A stretch of DNA of 39,556 nt from an uncultured Lachnospiraceae bacterium. GTDB taxonomy: Bacteria > Bacillota > Clostridia > Lachnospirales > Lachnospiraceae. The stretch covers positions 1-39,556 of the forward strand of contig CALWLI010000038.1 in NCBI GenBank assembly GCA_944381485.1, given 5' to 3'. Below are positions 23,557 to 34,197 of the stretch, piece after piece. The position numbers and the translations under genes are program-made. The stretch's first letter is position 1. Each line of letters opens with the position of its first letter. A model generated the notes under the pieces. That model was given only the letters and a program-made list of their open reading frames with translations. It searched no databases and had not been told where the DNA came from.

Positions 23557-24480
23557 ATGTACTATTTTATTGTAAATCCCAATTCCGGCAACGGAAAAGG
23601 GCTTAGAAATTGGAATTCGATCTTAAGATATCTTAATAAAAAGCATATAGGCTACAATGCCTTCCTGACAGCGGCTCCCGGGGAAGCGGGACTTAAGGCT
23701 GCCGAGCTTACCCGCAACGGTGGGGAAGAGCTGACTATAATAGTGGTTGGTGGAGACGGCACTGTAAACGAGGTCATTAACGGACTCTCAATGGATGCAA
23801 GACCGGTGATAGGCATAATCCCGTCGGGCTCAGGAAATGATCTTGCAAAGAGCCTTAAGATCCCGAAAAACACAAAAAAATGTATAAAGATGATACTTTC
23901 CTCAAGTCCCGGCTGTATAGACTACGGAGTGGTATCCTACGGTTCGGAGGAGAATTTCAACAGGCGCTTCATCATAAGCTCGGGTATAGGCTTTGATGCG
24001 GCTGTCTGTCACGGACTTCTGGACAGCAAGGTCAAGGATGCACTGAACAGACTTCATATAGGAAAGACGGCTTACTTTATAAAGGGAGTGAAGGAGTTCC
24101 TGCTCAGCTCTCCCGTAAAGGGTTATATAGTGCTTGACGGCTGCAAAAGAGTGGAATTTACAAACATTCTTTTTGTGTCAGCTCACATAATGCCCTATGA
24201 GGGGGGAGGCTATATGTTTGCGCCCTGTGCCGACTGCAGGGACGGAAAGCTGGAGATATGTGTGGTAAGCTCGGGAAACCGCCTGAAACTGATACCCTCT
24301 GTATTTTCTGCAAAGCACAGGCCTCTCGGATTCAAAAGAGGAATAAGACTTTATGAGTGTCGCGAGGCTCACATACACACAGAACAGCCTTTGGCGGTAC
24401 ATGCGGACGGAGAGTCCTGCAAGTTCCAGACTGACATATATGTGCGCTGTGTGGAGAGAAGATTGAGATTTATATACTGA
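23557..24480 (+). CDS. Diacylglycerol kinase family lipid kinase (DagK/YegS-like)
   Basis: Soluble lipid kinase of 307 residues that phosphorylates diacylglycerol or a related lipid at the membrane. Motifs: [12 protein letters not shown] at the start, [14 protein letters not shown] (63-76), [15 protein letters not shown] (86-100), then [12 protein letters not shown] and a beta-sandwich C-terminal domain with [19 protein letters not shown] and the final VHADGES. The sequence is between Bacillus DgkB and YegS types; I do not assign one symbol. Follows a PAP2 phosphatase, so the pair may recycle lipid phosphates. GAGAGG at 23545-23550 is the ribosome site, within the hairpin. Confidence 0.88.
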   Translation: MYYFIVNPNSGNGKGLRNWNSILRYLNKKHIGYNAFLTAAPGEAGLKAAELTRNGGEELTIIVVGGDGTVNEVINGLSMDARPVIGIIPSGSGNDLAKSLKIPKNTKKCIKMILSSSPGCIDYGVVSYGSEENFNRRFIISSGIGFDAAVCHGLLDSKVKDALNRLHIGKTAYFIKGVKEFLLSSPVKGYIVLDGCKRVEFTNILFVSAHIMPYEGGGYMFAPCADCRDGKLEICVVSSGNRLKLIPSVFSAKHRPLGFKRGIRLYECREAHIHTEQPLAVHADGESCKFQTDIYVRCVERRLRFIY

Positions 24481-24514
24481 TAATAAAAAACGGCATAAGC
24501 CGAAGGAGTCAGAG

Positions 24515-24988
24515 ATGCGCATAGGACAGGGTTATGATGTCCACAGACTCACACCCGGGAGGAAACTCATACTGGGAGGAGTGGAGATAGAATATGAATA
24601 CGGACTTTTGGGTCATTCGGATGCGGATGTGCTTACCCATGCCGTGATGGATGCTCTTTTGGGGGCGGCAGGAATGGATGATATAGGCACTCATTTTCCT
24701 GATACGGATGAAAGATATAAGGGGGCGGACAGTATAGAGCTGCTGAAAAAGGTCCTCGGAAAACTCGGGGAGGGCGGCTTCAGGCCTGTAAACATAGACT
24801 GCACGGTCATAGCCCAGAGGCCTAAGCTTAAACCATATATACCTGAGATGAGAGAAAACTTATCAAGGGCTCTGGGGCTTTCCCCCGGAGAGGTGAATGT
24901 AAAGGCCACTACGGAGGAGGGCCTGGGATTTACCGGAAGCGGTGAAGGTATAGCTGCTCAGGCTGTTTGCCTTATAGATACCATATAA
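24515..24988 (+). CDS. ispF: 2-C-methyl-D-erythritol 2,4-cyclodiphosphate synthase
   Basis: Trimeric zinc enzyme of the MEP pathway that converts CDP-methylerythritol 2-phosphate to the cyclic diphosphate, releasing CMP. 157 residues, standard. Motifs: [12 protein letters not shown] with zinc ligands Asp8 and His10, [19 protein letters not shown] with His42, IGTHFPDTD, and the C-terminal [29 protein letters not shown] precedes ATG 24515. The partner ispD is not in the window; dxs and ispA are 15 kb upstream. Confidence 0.96.
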   Translation: MRIGQGYDVHRLTPGRKLILGGVEIEYEYGLLGHSDADVLTHAVMDALLGAAGMDDIGTHFPDTDERYKGADSIELLKKVLGKLGEGGFRPVNIDCTVIAQRPKLKPYIPEMRENLSRALGLSPGEVNVKATTEEGLGFTGSGEGIAAQAVCLIDTI

Positions 24989-25001
24989 TAAAAATGATAA
25001 T

Positions 25002-25037
25002 ACACACTTGCCCGGACTGTGGTAAGTGTGTTATTTT
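25002..25037 (+). terminator. Probable terminator between ispF and cysS
   Basis: ACACACTT (25002-25009) pairs with AAGTGTGT (25024-25031), 14-base loop, followed by TATTTTAT. The T tract is interrupted, so efficiency may be moderate. A second small dyad, CCGC and GCGG near 25043-25056, lies between it and cysS. Confidence 0.6.
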
Positions 25038-25084
25038 ATAAGTACCGCATTAAAGCGGAAAATATCTTACTGAAAGGAGAGGTT

Positions 25085-26497
25085 ATGAAAATATTCGATA
25101 CTATGAAGAGACAGAAAGTCGAGCTTGAGACCATCGAGCCGGGAAAGGTAAGAATGTATGTCTGTGGACCTACAGTTTACAACCTTATTCACATCGGCAA
25201 TGCTCGTCCTATGATAGTTTTTGACACTTTCAGAAGATATCTTGAGTATAAGGGATATGATGTAAATTATGTGTCAAACTTCACTGACGTGGATGATAAA
25301 ATAATCAAGGCGGCTAACGAGGAGGGAGTTCCCTCGGAGGTGATATCGGAGCGCTATATCAAGGAGTGCAAGAGGGATATGGCGGATATGAATATAGAGC
25401 CTGCGACGGTACATCCTCAGGCCACAAAAGAGATAGACGGAATGATAGAGATGATAACAAAGCTTATCAACAACGGCCACGCCTATGTGGCGGAGGACGG
25501 AACAGTCTATTTCAGCGTGGATTCCGATCCGGATTACGGAAAGCTGTCTCACAAAAACATGGATGAGCTGCAGTCGGGATTCAGAGAGATAAAGGTGACA
25601 GGAGAGGAGGGAAAGAAAAACCCTGCCGACTTCGTGCTTTGGAAGCCCAAGAAGGAAGGAGAGCCCTACTGGGATTCACCTTGGTGCAAGGGGCGCCCCG
25701 GCTGGCATATAGAGTGCTCGGTAATGAGCAGCAAGTATCTGGGAGAGACCATAGACATACATGCGGGAGGAGAGGACCTTATATTCCCCCATCACGAGAA
25801 TGAGATAGCTCAGTCGGAGGGGGCTTCAGGAAAGACCTTCTGCAATTATTGGATGCACAATGCCTTCCTCAATATCAACGGAAAGAAGATGAGTAAATCC
25901 GAGGGCAATTTCTTTACAGTGAGAGACATAACAGCTCAGTTCGACCCTATGGTATTGAGGCTCTTCATGCTTTCAGCCCAGTACCGCACCCCTCTCAATT
26001 TCTCGAGAGAGCTTATGGAGCAGGCAAAAAATGCCTATGAGAGGATACTCAACTGCACGGATAAGCTTGCGGAGCTCAAAGAGAAGGCTGAGGGAGACGA
26101 GCTGACACCGTCCGAGGCTGAGAACAAAAAACAGGTTGAGGAATTCGTAAAGAGCTTTGAGGAAGCTATGGATGACGACTGCAATACTGCCAACGCTTCC
26201 ACTGCTGTATTTGAGATAGTGAGACTGGCAAACGCCACGACAGATGAGAACTCCACAAAGGCTTATGTGCTTTACCTGGAGGAGATCATCAAAAAACTCT
26301 GCGACGGAGTTTTGGGAGTCAGGACGGAGAGAAAGAAGGAGACTCTGGATGCGGATATAGAGGCGCTCATTGCGGAGAGACAGGCTGCCCGCAAGGCAAA
26401 AGACTTTGCAAAGGCCGATGAGATAAGAGACAAGCTCACAAGTATGGGAATAATCCTTGAAGATACCAGAGAGGGCGTAAAGTGGAAGAGAGCATAG
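25085..26497 (+). CDS. cysS: Cysteine--tRNA ligase
   Basis: Class I synthetase of 470 residues that charges tRNA-Cys. Motifs: [19 protein letters not shown] (24-42; zinc ligand Cys27 and HIGN 36-39), [10 protein letters not shown], the zinc-site block [15 protein letters not shown] with [21 protein letters not shown], and the loop [12 protein letters not shown] 25085 follows AAGGAGAGG at 25073-25081. No T-box leader can be made out in the short upstream region. It overlaps mrnC by 16 bases, the usual Firmicutes arrangement. Confidence 0.97.
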   Translation: MKIFDTMKRQKVELETIEPGKVRMYVCGPTVYNLIHIGNARPMIVFDTFRRYLEYKGYDVNYVSNFTDVDDKIIKAANEEGVPSEVISERYIKECKRDMADMNIEPATVHPQATKEIDGMIEMITKLINNGHAYVAEDGTVYFSVDSDPDYGKLSHKNMDELQSGFREIKVTGEEGKKNPADFVLWKPKKEGEPYWDSPWCKGRPGWHIECSVMSSKYLGETIDIHAGGEDLIFPHHENEIAQSEGASGKTFCNYWMHNAFLNINGKKMSKSEGNFFTVRDITAQFDPMVLRLFMLSAQYRTPLNFSRELMEQAKNAYERILNCTDKLAELKEKAEGDELTPSEAENKKQVEEFVKSFEEAMDDDCNTANASTAVFEIVRLANATTDENSTKAYVLYLEEIIKKLCDGVLGVRTERKKETLDADIEALIAERQAARKAKDFAKADEIRDKLTSMGIILEDTREGVKWKRA

Positions 26498-26910
26498 ATA
26501 AGGCTGTGTTTGAAGGCTTCTCTGACGGCCTTGAGGCGGATGAGCTGTCGCCGGTTGTGCTGGCCTACCTGGGAGACTCGGTGTATGAGATGCTTGTAAG
26601 GCTATATGTACTCTCTCACGGCTCAAAACAGCCTGACAGGATACACAGACATACAACGGGGCTTGTAAATGCCGCCTCCCAGGCCCGAATGTTTTATGCT
26701 GTTGAGGAGATGCTGACGGAGGAGGAGCTCCATATTTACAAGAGGGGGCGCAATGCGAGCAAGCTGTCCTATGCCAAGAACCAGAGTGTGGGAGACTACA
26801 GGAAGGCCACAGGCTTTGAGGCGTTGATAGGCTGGCTCTATCTGAAAAAAAGATATTCAAGGATAGAGGAGCTTGTGAGAAGAGGGATCAGTGTGATCTC
26901 GGGAGTATGA
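26482..26910 (+). CDS. mrnC: Mini-ribonuclease III
   Basis: RNase III catalytic domain without the double-stranded RNA-binding domain, 142 residues. In Bacillus it matures 23S rRNA ends. Motifs: LSPVVLAYLGDSVYEMLVRLYVL with the catalytic Asp32 region, HRHTTGLVNAASQARM, KRGRNASKLSYAKNQSVGDYRKATGFEALIGWLYL, which carries the second acidic site. GTG 26482 lies inside the end of cysS; GAGGG at 26471-26475 is a proper ribosome site. In many Firmicutes rlmB follows directly; here it is 10.7 kb away. Confidence 0.94.
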   Translation: MEESIDKAVFEGFSDGLEADELSPVVLAYLGDSVYEMLVRLYVLSHGSKQPDRIHRHTTGLVNAASQARMFYAVEEMLTEEELHIYKRGRNASKLSYAKNQSVGDYRKATGFEALIGWLYLKKRYSRIEELVRRGISVISGV

Positions 26911-26934
26911 CAGTGATCAAAGGTCTTTGCAGGA

Positions 26935-26981
26935 AGACAAGGTAAGACTTTCCTTGTATTCCTGTGAAGGCCTTGTTTTTT
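26935..26981 (+). terminator. Terminator-like structure between mrnC and the radical SAM gene
   Basis: AGACAAGG (26935-26942) can pair with CCTTGTTT (26971-26978, one G-U pair), which is followed by more T. Inside, a second CCTTG at 26952-26956 can pair with either the upstream AAGG or the downstream AAGG, so at least two folds compete. Confidence 0.6.
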
Positions 26982-26998
26982 ATCGGGGGTTCTATCAT

Positions 26999-27886
26999 AT
27001 GACAAGGGAAGAGATTTTTAAAAAGCTTTATGATGAGGATGAGGTATACAGATCTCCCATAGAGAGCGGAAGCGCTCTCTTGGAGGTGACAAAAGGCTGC
27101 AGTTGGGGCAAATGTCTTTTCTGTGACTTTATAAGGGACAAGAAAGAACTGCTGCCTCCTGAGAGGATAGAGGAGAAGATCGAGCTTCTCTCAAAGGTAA
27201 TAGACAAAAATGAGAGGCTCTATTTTTTGGGCTGCAACCCCTTTTGCTTGGACAGCGGGATATTGATGTACATAATGGATCTGGTACACAGAAACCTGCC
27301 ATCGGTAAAGACAGTTTCAATGTATGCCAGAGCGGATGACGTAAACAGAAAAAGCGACGAGGAGCTTATCATGCTCAACAGAGCGGGAATAAGGGAACTG
27401 CACATAGGCATAGAGAGCGGAAGCGACAGGATATTAAAGTTTCATAATAAGGGGGAGACGGCTGAGGAGCTTAAGACAGCCTTTGACAGGCTTGACCGCT
27501 TCGGCTATTTTTACCATGTGACAGTGATCCCGGGCTTGGGAGGAAGGAAGCTTTCCCATGAGCATGCGGTAATGACTGCAAAACTTTTGTCCTCAATAAA
27601 TCCTGTTAGCATTTGGTGCATCATGCTGAAGCTTTGGCCGGGGACTCCTCTTTACAGCATATGGGAGAGGGGTGGCTTTGATCAGATGACACCCGGGGAA
27701 GTGCTCCTTGAAGAGAGGGAGATGCTTACACTTATGGACATGAAAAATCCCTGCCTCTATACGGACTCCACAGTACTGAACAAGTACACTATACTGGGTG
27801 AACTGCCGGAGCAGAAGGATATACTAATAAAGAGTATAGACAAGCTGCTTTCGGAGGAGGATGTATTGAATAAGAAACATAACTGA
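26999..27886 (+). CDS. Radical SAM protein of unknown function
   Basis: Radical S-adenosylmethionine enzyme of 295 residues. The iron-sulfur motif is CSWGKCLFC (34-42), a CX4CX2C form seen in a subset of Elp3/HemN-like proteins rather than the usual CX3CX2C. Further features: MYARADDVNRKSDEEL, LNRAGIRELHIGIESGSDRIL (the Gly-Ile-Glu-Ser SAM-contact motif), VIPGLGG, and a C-terminal helical part without extra Cys clusters. No TRAM or B12 domain. The reaction is unknown. ATG 26999 has GGGGGT at 26985-26990. It sits at the junction where the branched-chain amino acid block begins. Confidence 0.82.
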   Translation: MTREEIFKKLYDEDEVYRSPIESGSALLEVTKGCSWGKCLFCDFIRDKKELLPPERIEEKIELLSKVIDKNERLYFLGCNPFCLDSGILMYIMDLVHRNLPSVKTVSMYARADDVNRKSDEELIMLNRAGIRELHIGIESGSDRILKFHNKGETAEELKTAFDRLDRFGYFYHVTVIPGLGGRKLSHEHAVMTAKLLSSINPVSIWCIMLKLWPGTPLYSIWERGGFDQMTPGEVLLEEREMLTLMDMKNPCLYTDSTVLNKYTILGELPEQKDILIKSIDKLLSEEDVLNKKHN

Positions 27887-27950
27887 TAATTATAATATTG
27901 ATATATGATAGGAAATCAAGTTATATTTTATATGTAAAAATTGAAACTTC

Positions 27951-27980
27951 TTGACATCTTGCGTACCGAAGTGCTTTAAT
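27951..27980 (+). promoter_or_regulatory. Promoter of the ilv cluster
   Basis: Perfect TTGACA (27951-27956), 18 bases, TTTAAT (27975-27980). The expected leader is only about 30 bases, ending in GGGGAGG. There is no room for a T-box or a leader peptide attenuator; AT-rich sequence upstream (27915-27945) may hold a regulator site, but no CodY-type box is clear. Confidence 0.65.
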
Positions 27981-28017
27981 AATACTAATTTTTTTTACCC
28001 AAAAGGGGAGGTCTTCT

Positions 28018-29730
28018 ATGGAAAAACAGGAATACAAAAGAATGACAGGAGCCGAGATACTTATAGAGACTCTTATAGAGCAGGGAGTGACAGACGTATT
28101 CGGTTATCCCGGAGGCCAGGTGCTTAATATCTATGATGAGCTCTACAAGGCGAGTGACAGGATAAACCATTATCTTACGGCCCACGAGCAGGGAGCTGCC
28201 CATGCGGCTGACGGGTATTCCAGGGTCACCGGCAAGGTGGGAGTTGTCATAGCCACATCAGGCCCCGGAGCTACGAACCTGGTTACGGGAATAGCCACCG
28301 CCATGTTGGATTCTATACCCATGGTGGCTATAACAGGCAATGTGCCCACCTCACTTATAGGCCGAGACAGCTTTCAGGAGATAAATATTACAGGTATCAC
28401 TCTCCCCATAACAAAGCACAATTACTTTGTCACAGATGTAAAGGATCTGGCGGATACTGTGAGGGAGGCTTTTCAGTTGGCGAAATCCGGAAGGCCCGGA
28501 GTGGTCTTGGTGGATATCCCCAAGGATGTGCAGACAGCTATATGTGAATTCAGGCCAAAGGGAGTAGTGCCCTACTATGAGGAGGATATCGCCTCCGATG
28601 AGGAAGTGAACAGAGCTGTAGAGCTTTTGAATGAGGCCGAGCGCCCCTATATTTATATAGGCGGGGGAGCGGCAGGAGCCGGGCTTCAGGAGGAGATAAA
28701 GGCTCTGGCGGAGAAGACAGATGCCTATATAGGATGCACCTTCATGGGACTTTCAGCCCTTCCCAACTCCTATGACAGATTTTTGGGTATGCAGGGAATG
28801 CATGGACATTATGCTTCATCCATGGCAAACAAAGAGGCGGATCTCATACTGGGAGTAGGCGTAAGATTCAGCGACAGAGCTACAGGAAACACAGAAAAAT
28901 ATGCGAGAAATGCAAAGATAATACAGCTTGACACGGATCTGTCCGAGATAAATAAAAATATCAAGACAGATGTGGGACTCATGGGAAATATAGGCTCATC
29001 TTTAAAGCGCATCCTTGAAAGATGCGGGGAGAGAAGGCATCCCGAGTGGGAGAAGACCATAAACGAGCTTAAGGCTGAGGAGAAGAGGATCAGCGAGAAG
29101 GAGGAGGCGGCAGACAACAACGCCCTTACACCCAAGAAGTTTTTCGATATATTAAACGCTGTAAAGGATAAGGACACGGTTATTGCCACCGATGTGGGAC
29201 AGCACCAGATGTGGGCTGCTCAGTATGTGGATTTTGAGCGTCCCAGAAGGATAGCTTCAAGCGGAGGTTTGGGAACCATGGGATACGGCCTGGGAGCCGC
29301 CATAGGAGCTCAGATAGCCAGTGGAGACCGCACGGTGCTTATCACAGGGGACGGAAGCTTCGGAATGAACTTGAATGAGCTTGCCACAGCCGTTACCTAC
29401 AACATACCTGTGACTGTCATCATAATGGATAACGGAGTGCTGGGAATGGTCAGACAGTGGCAGACCCTGTTCTACGGAAAGAGATATTCAAATACAGTGC
29501 TGGGGAGAAAGACAGATTTTGTAAAGCTTGCCGAGGCCTTCGGCGCAAAGGGTGAGAGGGTCTACGATCCCAATGAATTTGAACAGGCTTTAAGAAGGGC
29601 TCTTGACCATGACGGACCCTATCTCATTGACGCCGTTATAGATAAGGATGAGTTTGTGCTTCCCATGCTTCCCCCGGGGGGATCCATAGACGATATCATT
29701 GTATCCAGAGAGGAGACGGATGGAGAATGA
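28018..29730 (+). CDS. ilvB: Acetolactate synthase, large (catalytic) subunit
   Basis: Thiamine-diphosphate/FAD enzyme that joins two pyruvates (or pyruvate and 2-oxobutyrate), the first common step of Val, Leu and Ile synthesis. 570 residues. Motifs: [16 protein letters not shown], catalytic Glu57 in [30 protein letters not shown], the FAD-type middle domain ([17 protein letters not shown]), and the ThDP-metal motif [19 protein letters not shown]. The last 4 bases overlap ilvN. First gene of the ilv cluster, with promoter and GGGGAGG site upstream. Confidence 0.97.
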   Translation: MEKQEYKRMTGAEILIETLIEQGVTDVFGYPGGQVLNIYDELYKASDRINHYLTAHEQGAAHAADGYSRVTGKVGVVIATSGPGATNLVTGIATAMLDSIPMVAITGNVPTSLIGRDSFQEINITGITLPITKHNYFVTDVKDLADTVREAFQLAKSGRPGVVLVDIPKDVQTAICEFRPKGVVPYYEEDIASDEEVNRAVELLNEAERPYIYIGGGAAGAGLQEEIKALAEKTDAYIGCTFMGLSALPNSYDRFLGMQGMHGHYASSMANKEADLILGVGVRFSDRATGNTEKYARNAKIIQLDTDLSEINKNIKTDVGLMGNIGSSLKRILERCGERRHPEWEKTINELKAEEKRISEKEEAADNNALTPKKFFDILNAVKDKDTVIATDVGQHQMWAAQYVDFERPRRIASSGGLGTMGYGLGAAIGAQIASGDRTVLITGDGSFGMNLNELATAVTYNIPVTVIIMDNGVLGMVRQWQTLFYGKRYSNTVLGRKTDFVKLAEAFGAKGERVYDPNEFEQALRRALDHDGPYLIDAVIDKDEFVLPMLPPGGSIDDIIVSREETDGE

Positions 29731-30224
29731 AACGTTTTGTGATCGCAGTATATGTTGAGAATAAATACGGTGTCCTTGCGAGAGTTGCAGGCCTGTTTAT
29801 GAGAAGAGGATTTAATATAGACTCACTGACTGTGGGAGAGACCGAGGATCCTGCCTATTCAAGGATCACTCTCACCATGGCGGGGGACGACAATGACAGA
29901 GATCAGCTGGTGACTCAGCTGCAAAAGCTCCACAATGTAAAAAATGTTAAGCCTCTTGAGGCGAGTTCCATGGTGGAGAGGGAGATAATGCTGATAAAGC
30001 TCAAAAACACTCCTGAAAACCGCAGCGAAGTCATGGCTGCGGCAGAGATATACAGAGCAAAGATCATAGATTACAACCCCAACACTCTCTGTGTTGAGGT
30101 TACAGGAGAACCCTCAAAGCTCAATGCCTTCATAGAGGTGATGAAACCCATAGGTATCATAGAGCTGTGCAGGACAGGAGCCGTCGCTCTGGAGAGAAAC
30201 AAAACAATCACAGATAAAAAATAA
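29727..30224 (+). CDS. ilvN: Acetolactate synthase, small (regulatory) subunit
   Basis: Regulatory subunit of 165 residues that binds valine and gives feedback control to IlvB; also called IlvH in Enterobacteria. N-terminal ACT domain: [30 protein letters not shown], the pattern typical of the small subunit, then the C-terminal domain with [13 protein letters not shown]-like [12 protein letters not shown] and [21 protein letters not shown]. The ATG overlaps the ilvB stop (ATGA), which favours equal synthesis of both subunits. Confidence 0.96.
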   Translation: MKRFVIAVYVENKYGVLARVAGLFMRRGFNIDSLTVGETEDPAYSRITLTMAGDDNDRDQLVTQLQKLHNVKNVKPLEASSMVEREIMLIKLKNTPENRSEVMAAAEIYRAKIIDYNPNTLCVEVTGEPSKLNAFIEVMKPIGIIELCRTGAVALERNKTITDKK

Positions 30225-30240
30225 TTAAAATAAAGTCTGA

Positions 30241-31278
<1,038 letters not shown>

Positions 31279-31313
31279 AACAATAAAGCATACACGGAAG
31301 GCGGTAGATATAA

Positions 31314-32978
31314 ATGGTTAGAGAAGAGATAGTGGACGGATTCCACAATGCACCCCACCGCTCCCTTTATCATGCATTGGGGCTCACAAAAGAGGAATTG
31401 GAGAGACCCCTTATCGGAATAGTCAGCTCATATAATGAGATAGTTCCGGGCCATATGAACCTGGACAAGATAACCGATGCCGTAAAGACAGGAGTTGCCA
31501 TGGCAGGAGGAACACCTGTGGTATTCCCCGCAATTGCGGTCTGTGACGGAATAGCAATGGGACACAAGGGCATGCGCTACTCCCTTATTACAAGAGATAT
31601 AATTGCCGACTCCACGGAGGCGATGGTGCTTGCCCACGGCTTTGACGGCCTGGTGATGATACCCAACTGCGACAAGAATGTTCCGGGGCTTTTGATGGCG
31701 GCCGCCCGTCTCAACATTCCCACTATATTCGTCAGCGGAGGCCCTATGCTGGCGGGAAGAGTGAACGGAAAGAAAACCAGCCTCTCAAGCATGTTTGAGG
31801 CTGTGGGAGCCTACAAGGCGGGAAAGCTTTCGGAGGAGGGCTTAAGGACCTGCGAAGAGCGCACCTGCCCTACCTGCGGTTCCTGCTCGGGAATGTATAC
31901 GGCAAACTCAATGAACTGCCTCACCGAGGTACTGGGGATGGGGCTTGGCGGAAACGGAACCATACCCGCGGTGTATTCGGCAAGGATAGAGCTGGCAAAG
32001 CATGCCGGCATGCAGGTCATGGAGCTTGTAAAAAAGAATATACGTCCGAGAGATATAATGACCGAGGCCGCTATAAGAAACGCTCTTACGGCGGACATGG
32101 CTCTGGGATGCTCTACAAACAGTATGCTTCACCTCCCTGCCATTGCAAATGAGTGCGGAGTAAAGTGGAGCCTTGACATGGCCAACGAGATAAGCGAGAA
32201 GACACCTAATCTCTGTCATCTTGCACCGGCAGGCCCTACATACATAGAGGACCTCAATGAGGCGGGGGGCATATATGCCGTGCTAAAGGAGATATCGAAG
32301 CTCGGACTCCTTGACACCTCTGTAATGACCTGTACCGGAAAGACCCTTGGAGAGAATATAGCGAACGCCGTAAACAGAGACGAAGAGGTCATAAGACCTG
32401 TTGACAGACCTTATTCAAAGACCGGAGGGATCGCGGTACTTAAGGGAAATCTCGCCCCCGACGGCTGTGTGGTAAAGAGAAGTGCCGTCGCCCCCGAGAT
32501 GCTTGTCCATGAGGGACCCGCCAAGGTGTTTGACAGCGAGGAGGAGGCCATAAAGTCCATATACGCGGGAGAGATAGAAAAGGGCGATGTGGTGGTTATC
32601 AGATACGAGGGTCCTTCAGGAGGTCCGGGAATGAGAGAGATGCTCTCACCCACCTCAGCAATTGCAGGAATGGGACTTGACAAGGATGTGGCCCTCATTA
32701 CAGACGGAAGATTTTCAGGTGCCACCAGAGGAGCGGCTATAGGCCACGTATCTCCCGAGGCTGTAAGAGGCGGACTCATAGCTTATGTTGAGGACGGAGA
32801 CATTATATCAATAAATATACCTGAGTATTCAGTGGAGCTTAAGCTAAGCCCTGAGGAGATAGAAAAGAGGAAGGCGTCCGTCGAGCTCAAGGTCAAGAAG
32901 GACATAAAGGGCTGTCTTGCCCGCTACGCAAAGCTTGTGAGCTCTGCTGATAAGGGTGCCATAATCAACGAATTTTAA
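31314..32978 (+). CDS. ilvD: Dihydroxy-acid dehydratase
   Basis: Iron-sulfur enzyme that dehydrates 2,3-dihydroxy acids to the 2-oxo acids of Val and Ile. 554 residues, normal. Motifs: [38 protein letters not shown] (a cluster Cys), [22 protein letters not shown] (further Cys), and the C-terminal [20 protein letters not shown]. Fourth gene of the ilv cluster; 35 bases follow ilvC. The next gene begins 18 bases after its stop, so the DUF815 ATPase is likely on the same transcript. Confidence 0.97.
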   Translation: MVREEIVDGFHNAPHRSLYHALGLTKEELERPLIGIVSSYNEIVPGHMNLDKITDAVKTGVAMAGGTPVVFPAIAVCDGIAMGHKGMRYSLITRDIIADSTEAMVLAHGFDGLVMIPNCDKNVPGLLMAAARLNIPTIFVSGGPMLAGRVNGKKTSLSSMFEAVGAYKAGKLSEEGLRTCEERTCPTCGSCSGMYTANSMNCLTEVLGMGLGGNGTIPAVYSARIELAKHAGMQVMELVKKNIRPRDIMTEAAIRNALTADMALGCSTNSMLHLPAIANECGVKWSLDMANEISEKTPNLCHLAPAGPTYIEDLNEAGGIYAVLKEISKLGLLDTSVMTCTGKTLGENIANAVNRDEEVIRPVDRPYSKTGGIAVLKGNLAPDGCVVKRSAVAPEMLVHEGPAKVFDSEEEAIKSIYAGEIEKGDVVVIRYEGPSGGPGMREMLSPTSAIAGMGLDKDVALITDGRFSGATRGAAIGHVSPEAVRGGLIAYVEDGDIISINIPEYSVELKLSPEEIEKRKASVELKVKKDIKGCLARYAKLVSSADKGAIINEF

Positions 32979-32996
32979 AGGGGAAGACCGTATCAA

Positions 32997-34184
32997 ATGA
33001 CACAGAAGGATCTTGAAAATTTAGCCTGCGAGTTGTCACTTATAAATGTGTTCAGAGGGATAAGGAAGCTTAAGCCCATGTCGGAGCTTTTTCGCTTTCT
33101 CAAAAGCGATTCAGGACTGCCTGAAAGGATGGATGCCTTCGGAGAGTTTGTAATGTCTCTCTCGGATCACGACATGAGCCTTTCGGGCTTTCTGAAAAAA
33201 GCTGTGTTGGAGGATGAAAATGCTTACATAGCAGGGCGGGCTCACAACAGGACACTGCCGGAGGCACTCATAAAAAACGCCGAGAGTGAATTGGAGCTTT
33301 TTTCAAGGCTTACAAGGCTTGATGCAAAAGAGCTCTGTGAGGCTGCAGGATATGGTGGTAAGGTTCCGGAGTTTGAAAACGAAGCTACAGACTTCGGCTC
33401 GCTTATTTCTGAAAGGATGAAAGACATAGGAAAATACGGCTACGGCATATTCTCATCTTCCGGAATGTTCAGAGTAAGCGACGGAGAGATCATACCTGTG
33501 GAGGCAGCAGACGACATAAGCCCTGATGACTTTATAGGCTACGAGGCTGAGAGAAAAAAGGTCTTTGACAATACAAGAGCCCTCATTGAGGGTAAAAGTG
33601 CCGCCAACATTCTCCTTTACGGAGATGCGGGCACGGGAAAATCTTCCACGGTAAAGGCCTGCGCAAACTTCTTTTACAGTGAGGGAGTGCGGCTTATAGA
33701 ACTCAGGAAGGATCAGCTTATGAGCCTTTCACCGGTGATGGGAAGGATAGCTGATAACCCCCTTAAATTTATAATATTTATCGATGACCTTTCCTTTAAC
33801 AGGGATGACGATAATTTCAGTATGCTGAAGGCAGCCCTGGAAGGGTCGGCATCGGCAAAGGCAAAAAATGCTGTCATCTACGCCACAAGCAACAGAAGAC
33901 ACATTATAAAGGAGAGCTTTTCCGACAGGGACAGCTCTGACGATGTGCATCGCACAGACACGGTTCAGGAGCTTATGAGCCTTTCCGACAGGTTCGGCCT
34001 TAAGGTATATTTCAGAAGACCGGACAAGGCTCTCTACCTGCACATAGTTAAGACTTTAGCTGATAAGGCAGGCATAGAGATGGATGAGGGTGAGCTTACA
34101 AGAAGGGCTGAGGCCTTTGCTCTTGACAGAGGCAGCAGATCCCCGAGAGCTGCCGAACAGTTTGTGGGAACACTCGCGAGATAG
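32997..34184 (+). CDS. DUF815 family AAA ATPase
   Basis: 395-residue P-loop ATPase. The N-terminal 180 residues are family-specific and helical. Then come DDFIGYEAERKKVFDNT (177-193), Walker A GDAGTGKSS (209-217), Walker B FIIFIDDLSF (258-267), a sensor-1-like VIYATSNRRHI (293-303) with the family's RRH pattern, the segment DRFGLKVYF, and a C-terminal helical lid ending near RAAEQFV. The family (DUF815, sometimes called AAA-like YjeE-adjacent ATPase) has no settled function. It starts 18 bases after ilvD and ends 13 before the binding-protein gene, so it lies within the Ile/Val/Leu cluster. A direct role in that pathway is not implied by the sequence. Confidence 0.88.
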   Translation: MTQKDLENLACELSLINVFRGIRKLKPMSELFRFLKSDSGLPERMDAFGEFVMSLSDHDMSLSGFLKKAVLEDENAYIAGRAHNRTLPEALIKNAESELELFSRLTRLDAKELCEAAGYGGKVPEFENEATDFGSLISERMKDIGKYGYGIFSSSGMFRVSDGEIIPVEAADDISPDDFIGYEAERKKVFDNTRALIEGKSAANILLYGDAGTGKSSTVKACANFFYSEGVRLIELRKDQLMSLSPVMGRIADNPLKFIIFIDDLSFNRDDDNFSMLKAALEGSASAKAKNAVIYATSNRRHIIKESFSDRDSSDDVHRTDTVQELMSLSDRFGLKVYFRRPDKALYLHIVKTLADKAGIEMDEGELTRRAEAFALDRGSRSPRAAEQFVGTLAR

Positions 34185-34197
34185 GAGGAAAATATTT

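Noticed and set aside
24989-25084. Possible T-box leader before cysS
   Set aside because: GTACCGC near 25041 recalls the T-box core, but the region is under 100 bases, with no stem I, no specifier loop and no proper GGGTGG element.
27887-28017. T-box or leader-peptide attenuator before ilvB
   Set aside because: The leader after the promoter is only about 30 bases and has no run of Ile/Val/Leu codons or competing hairpins.
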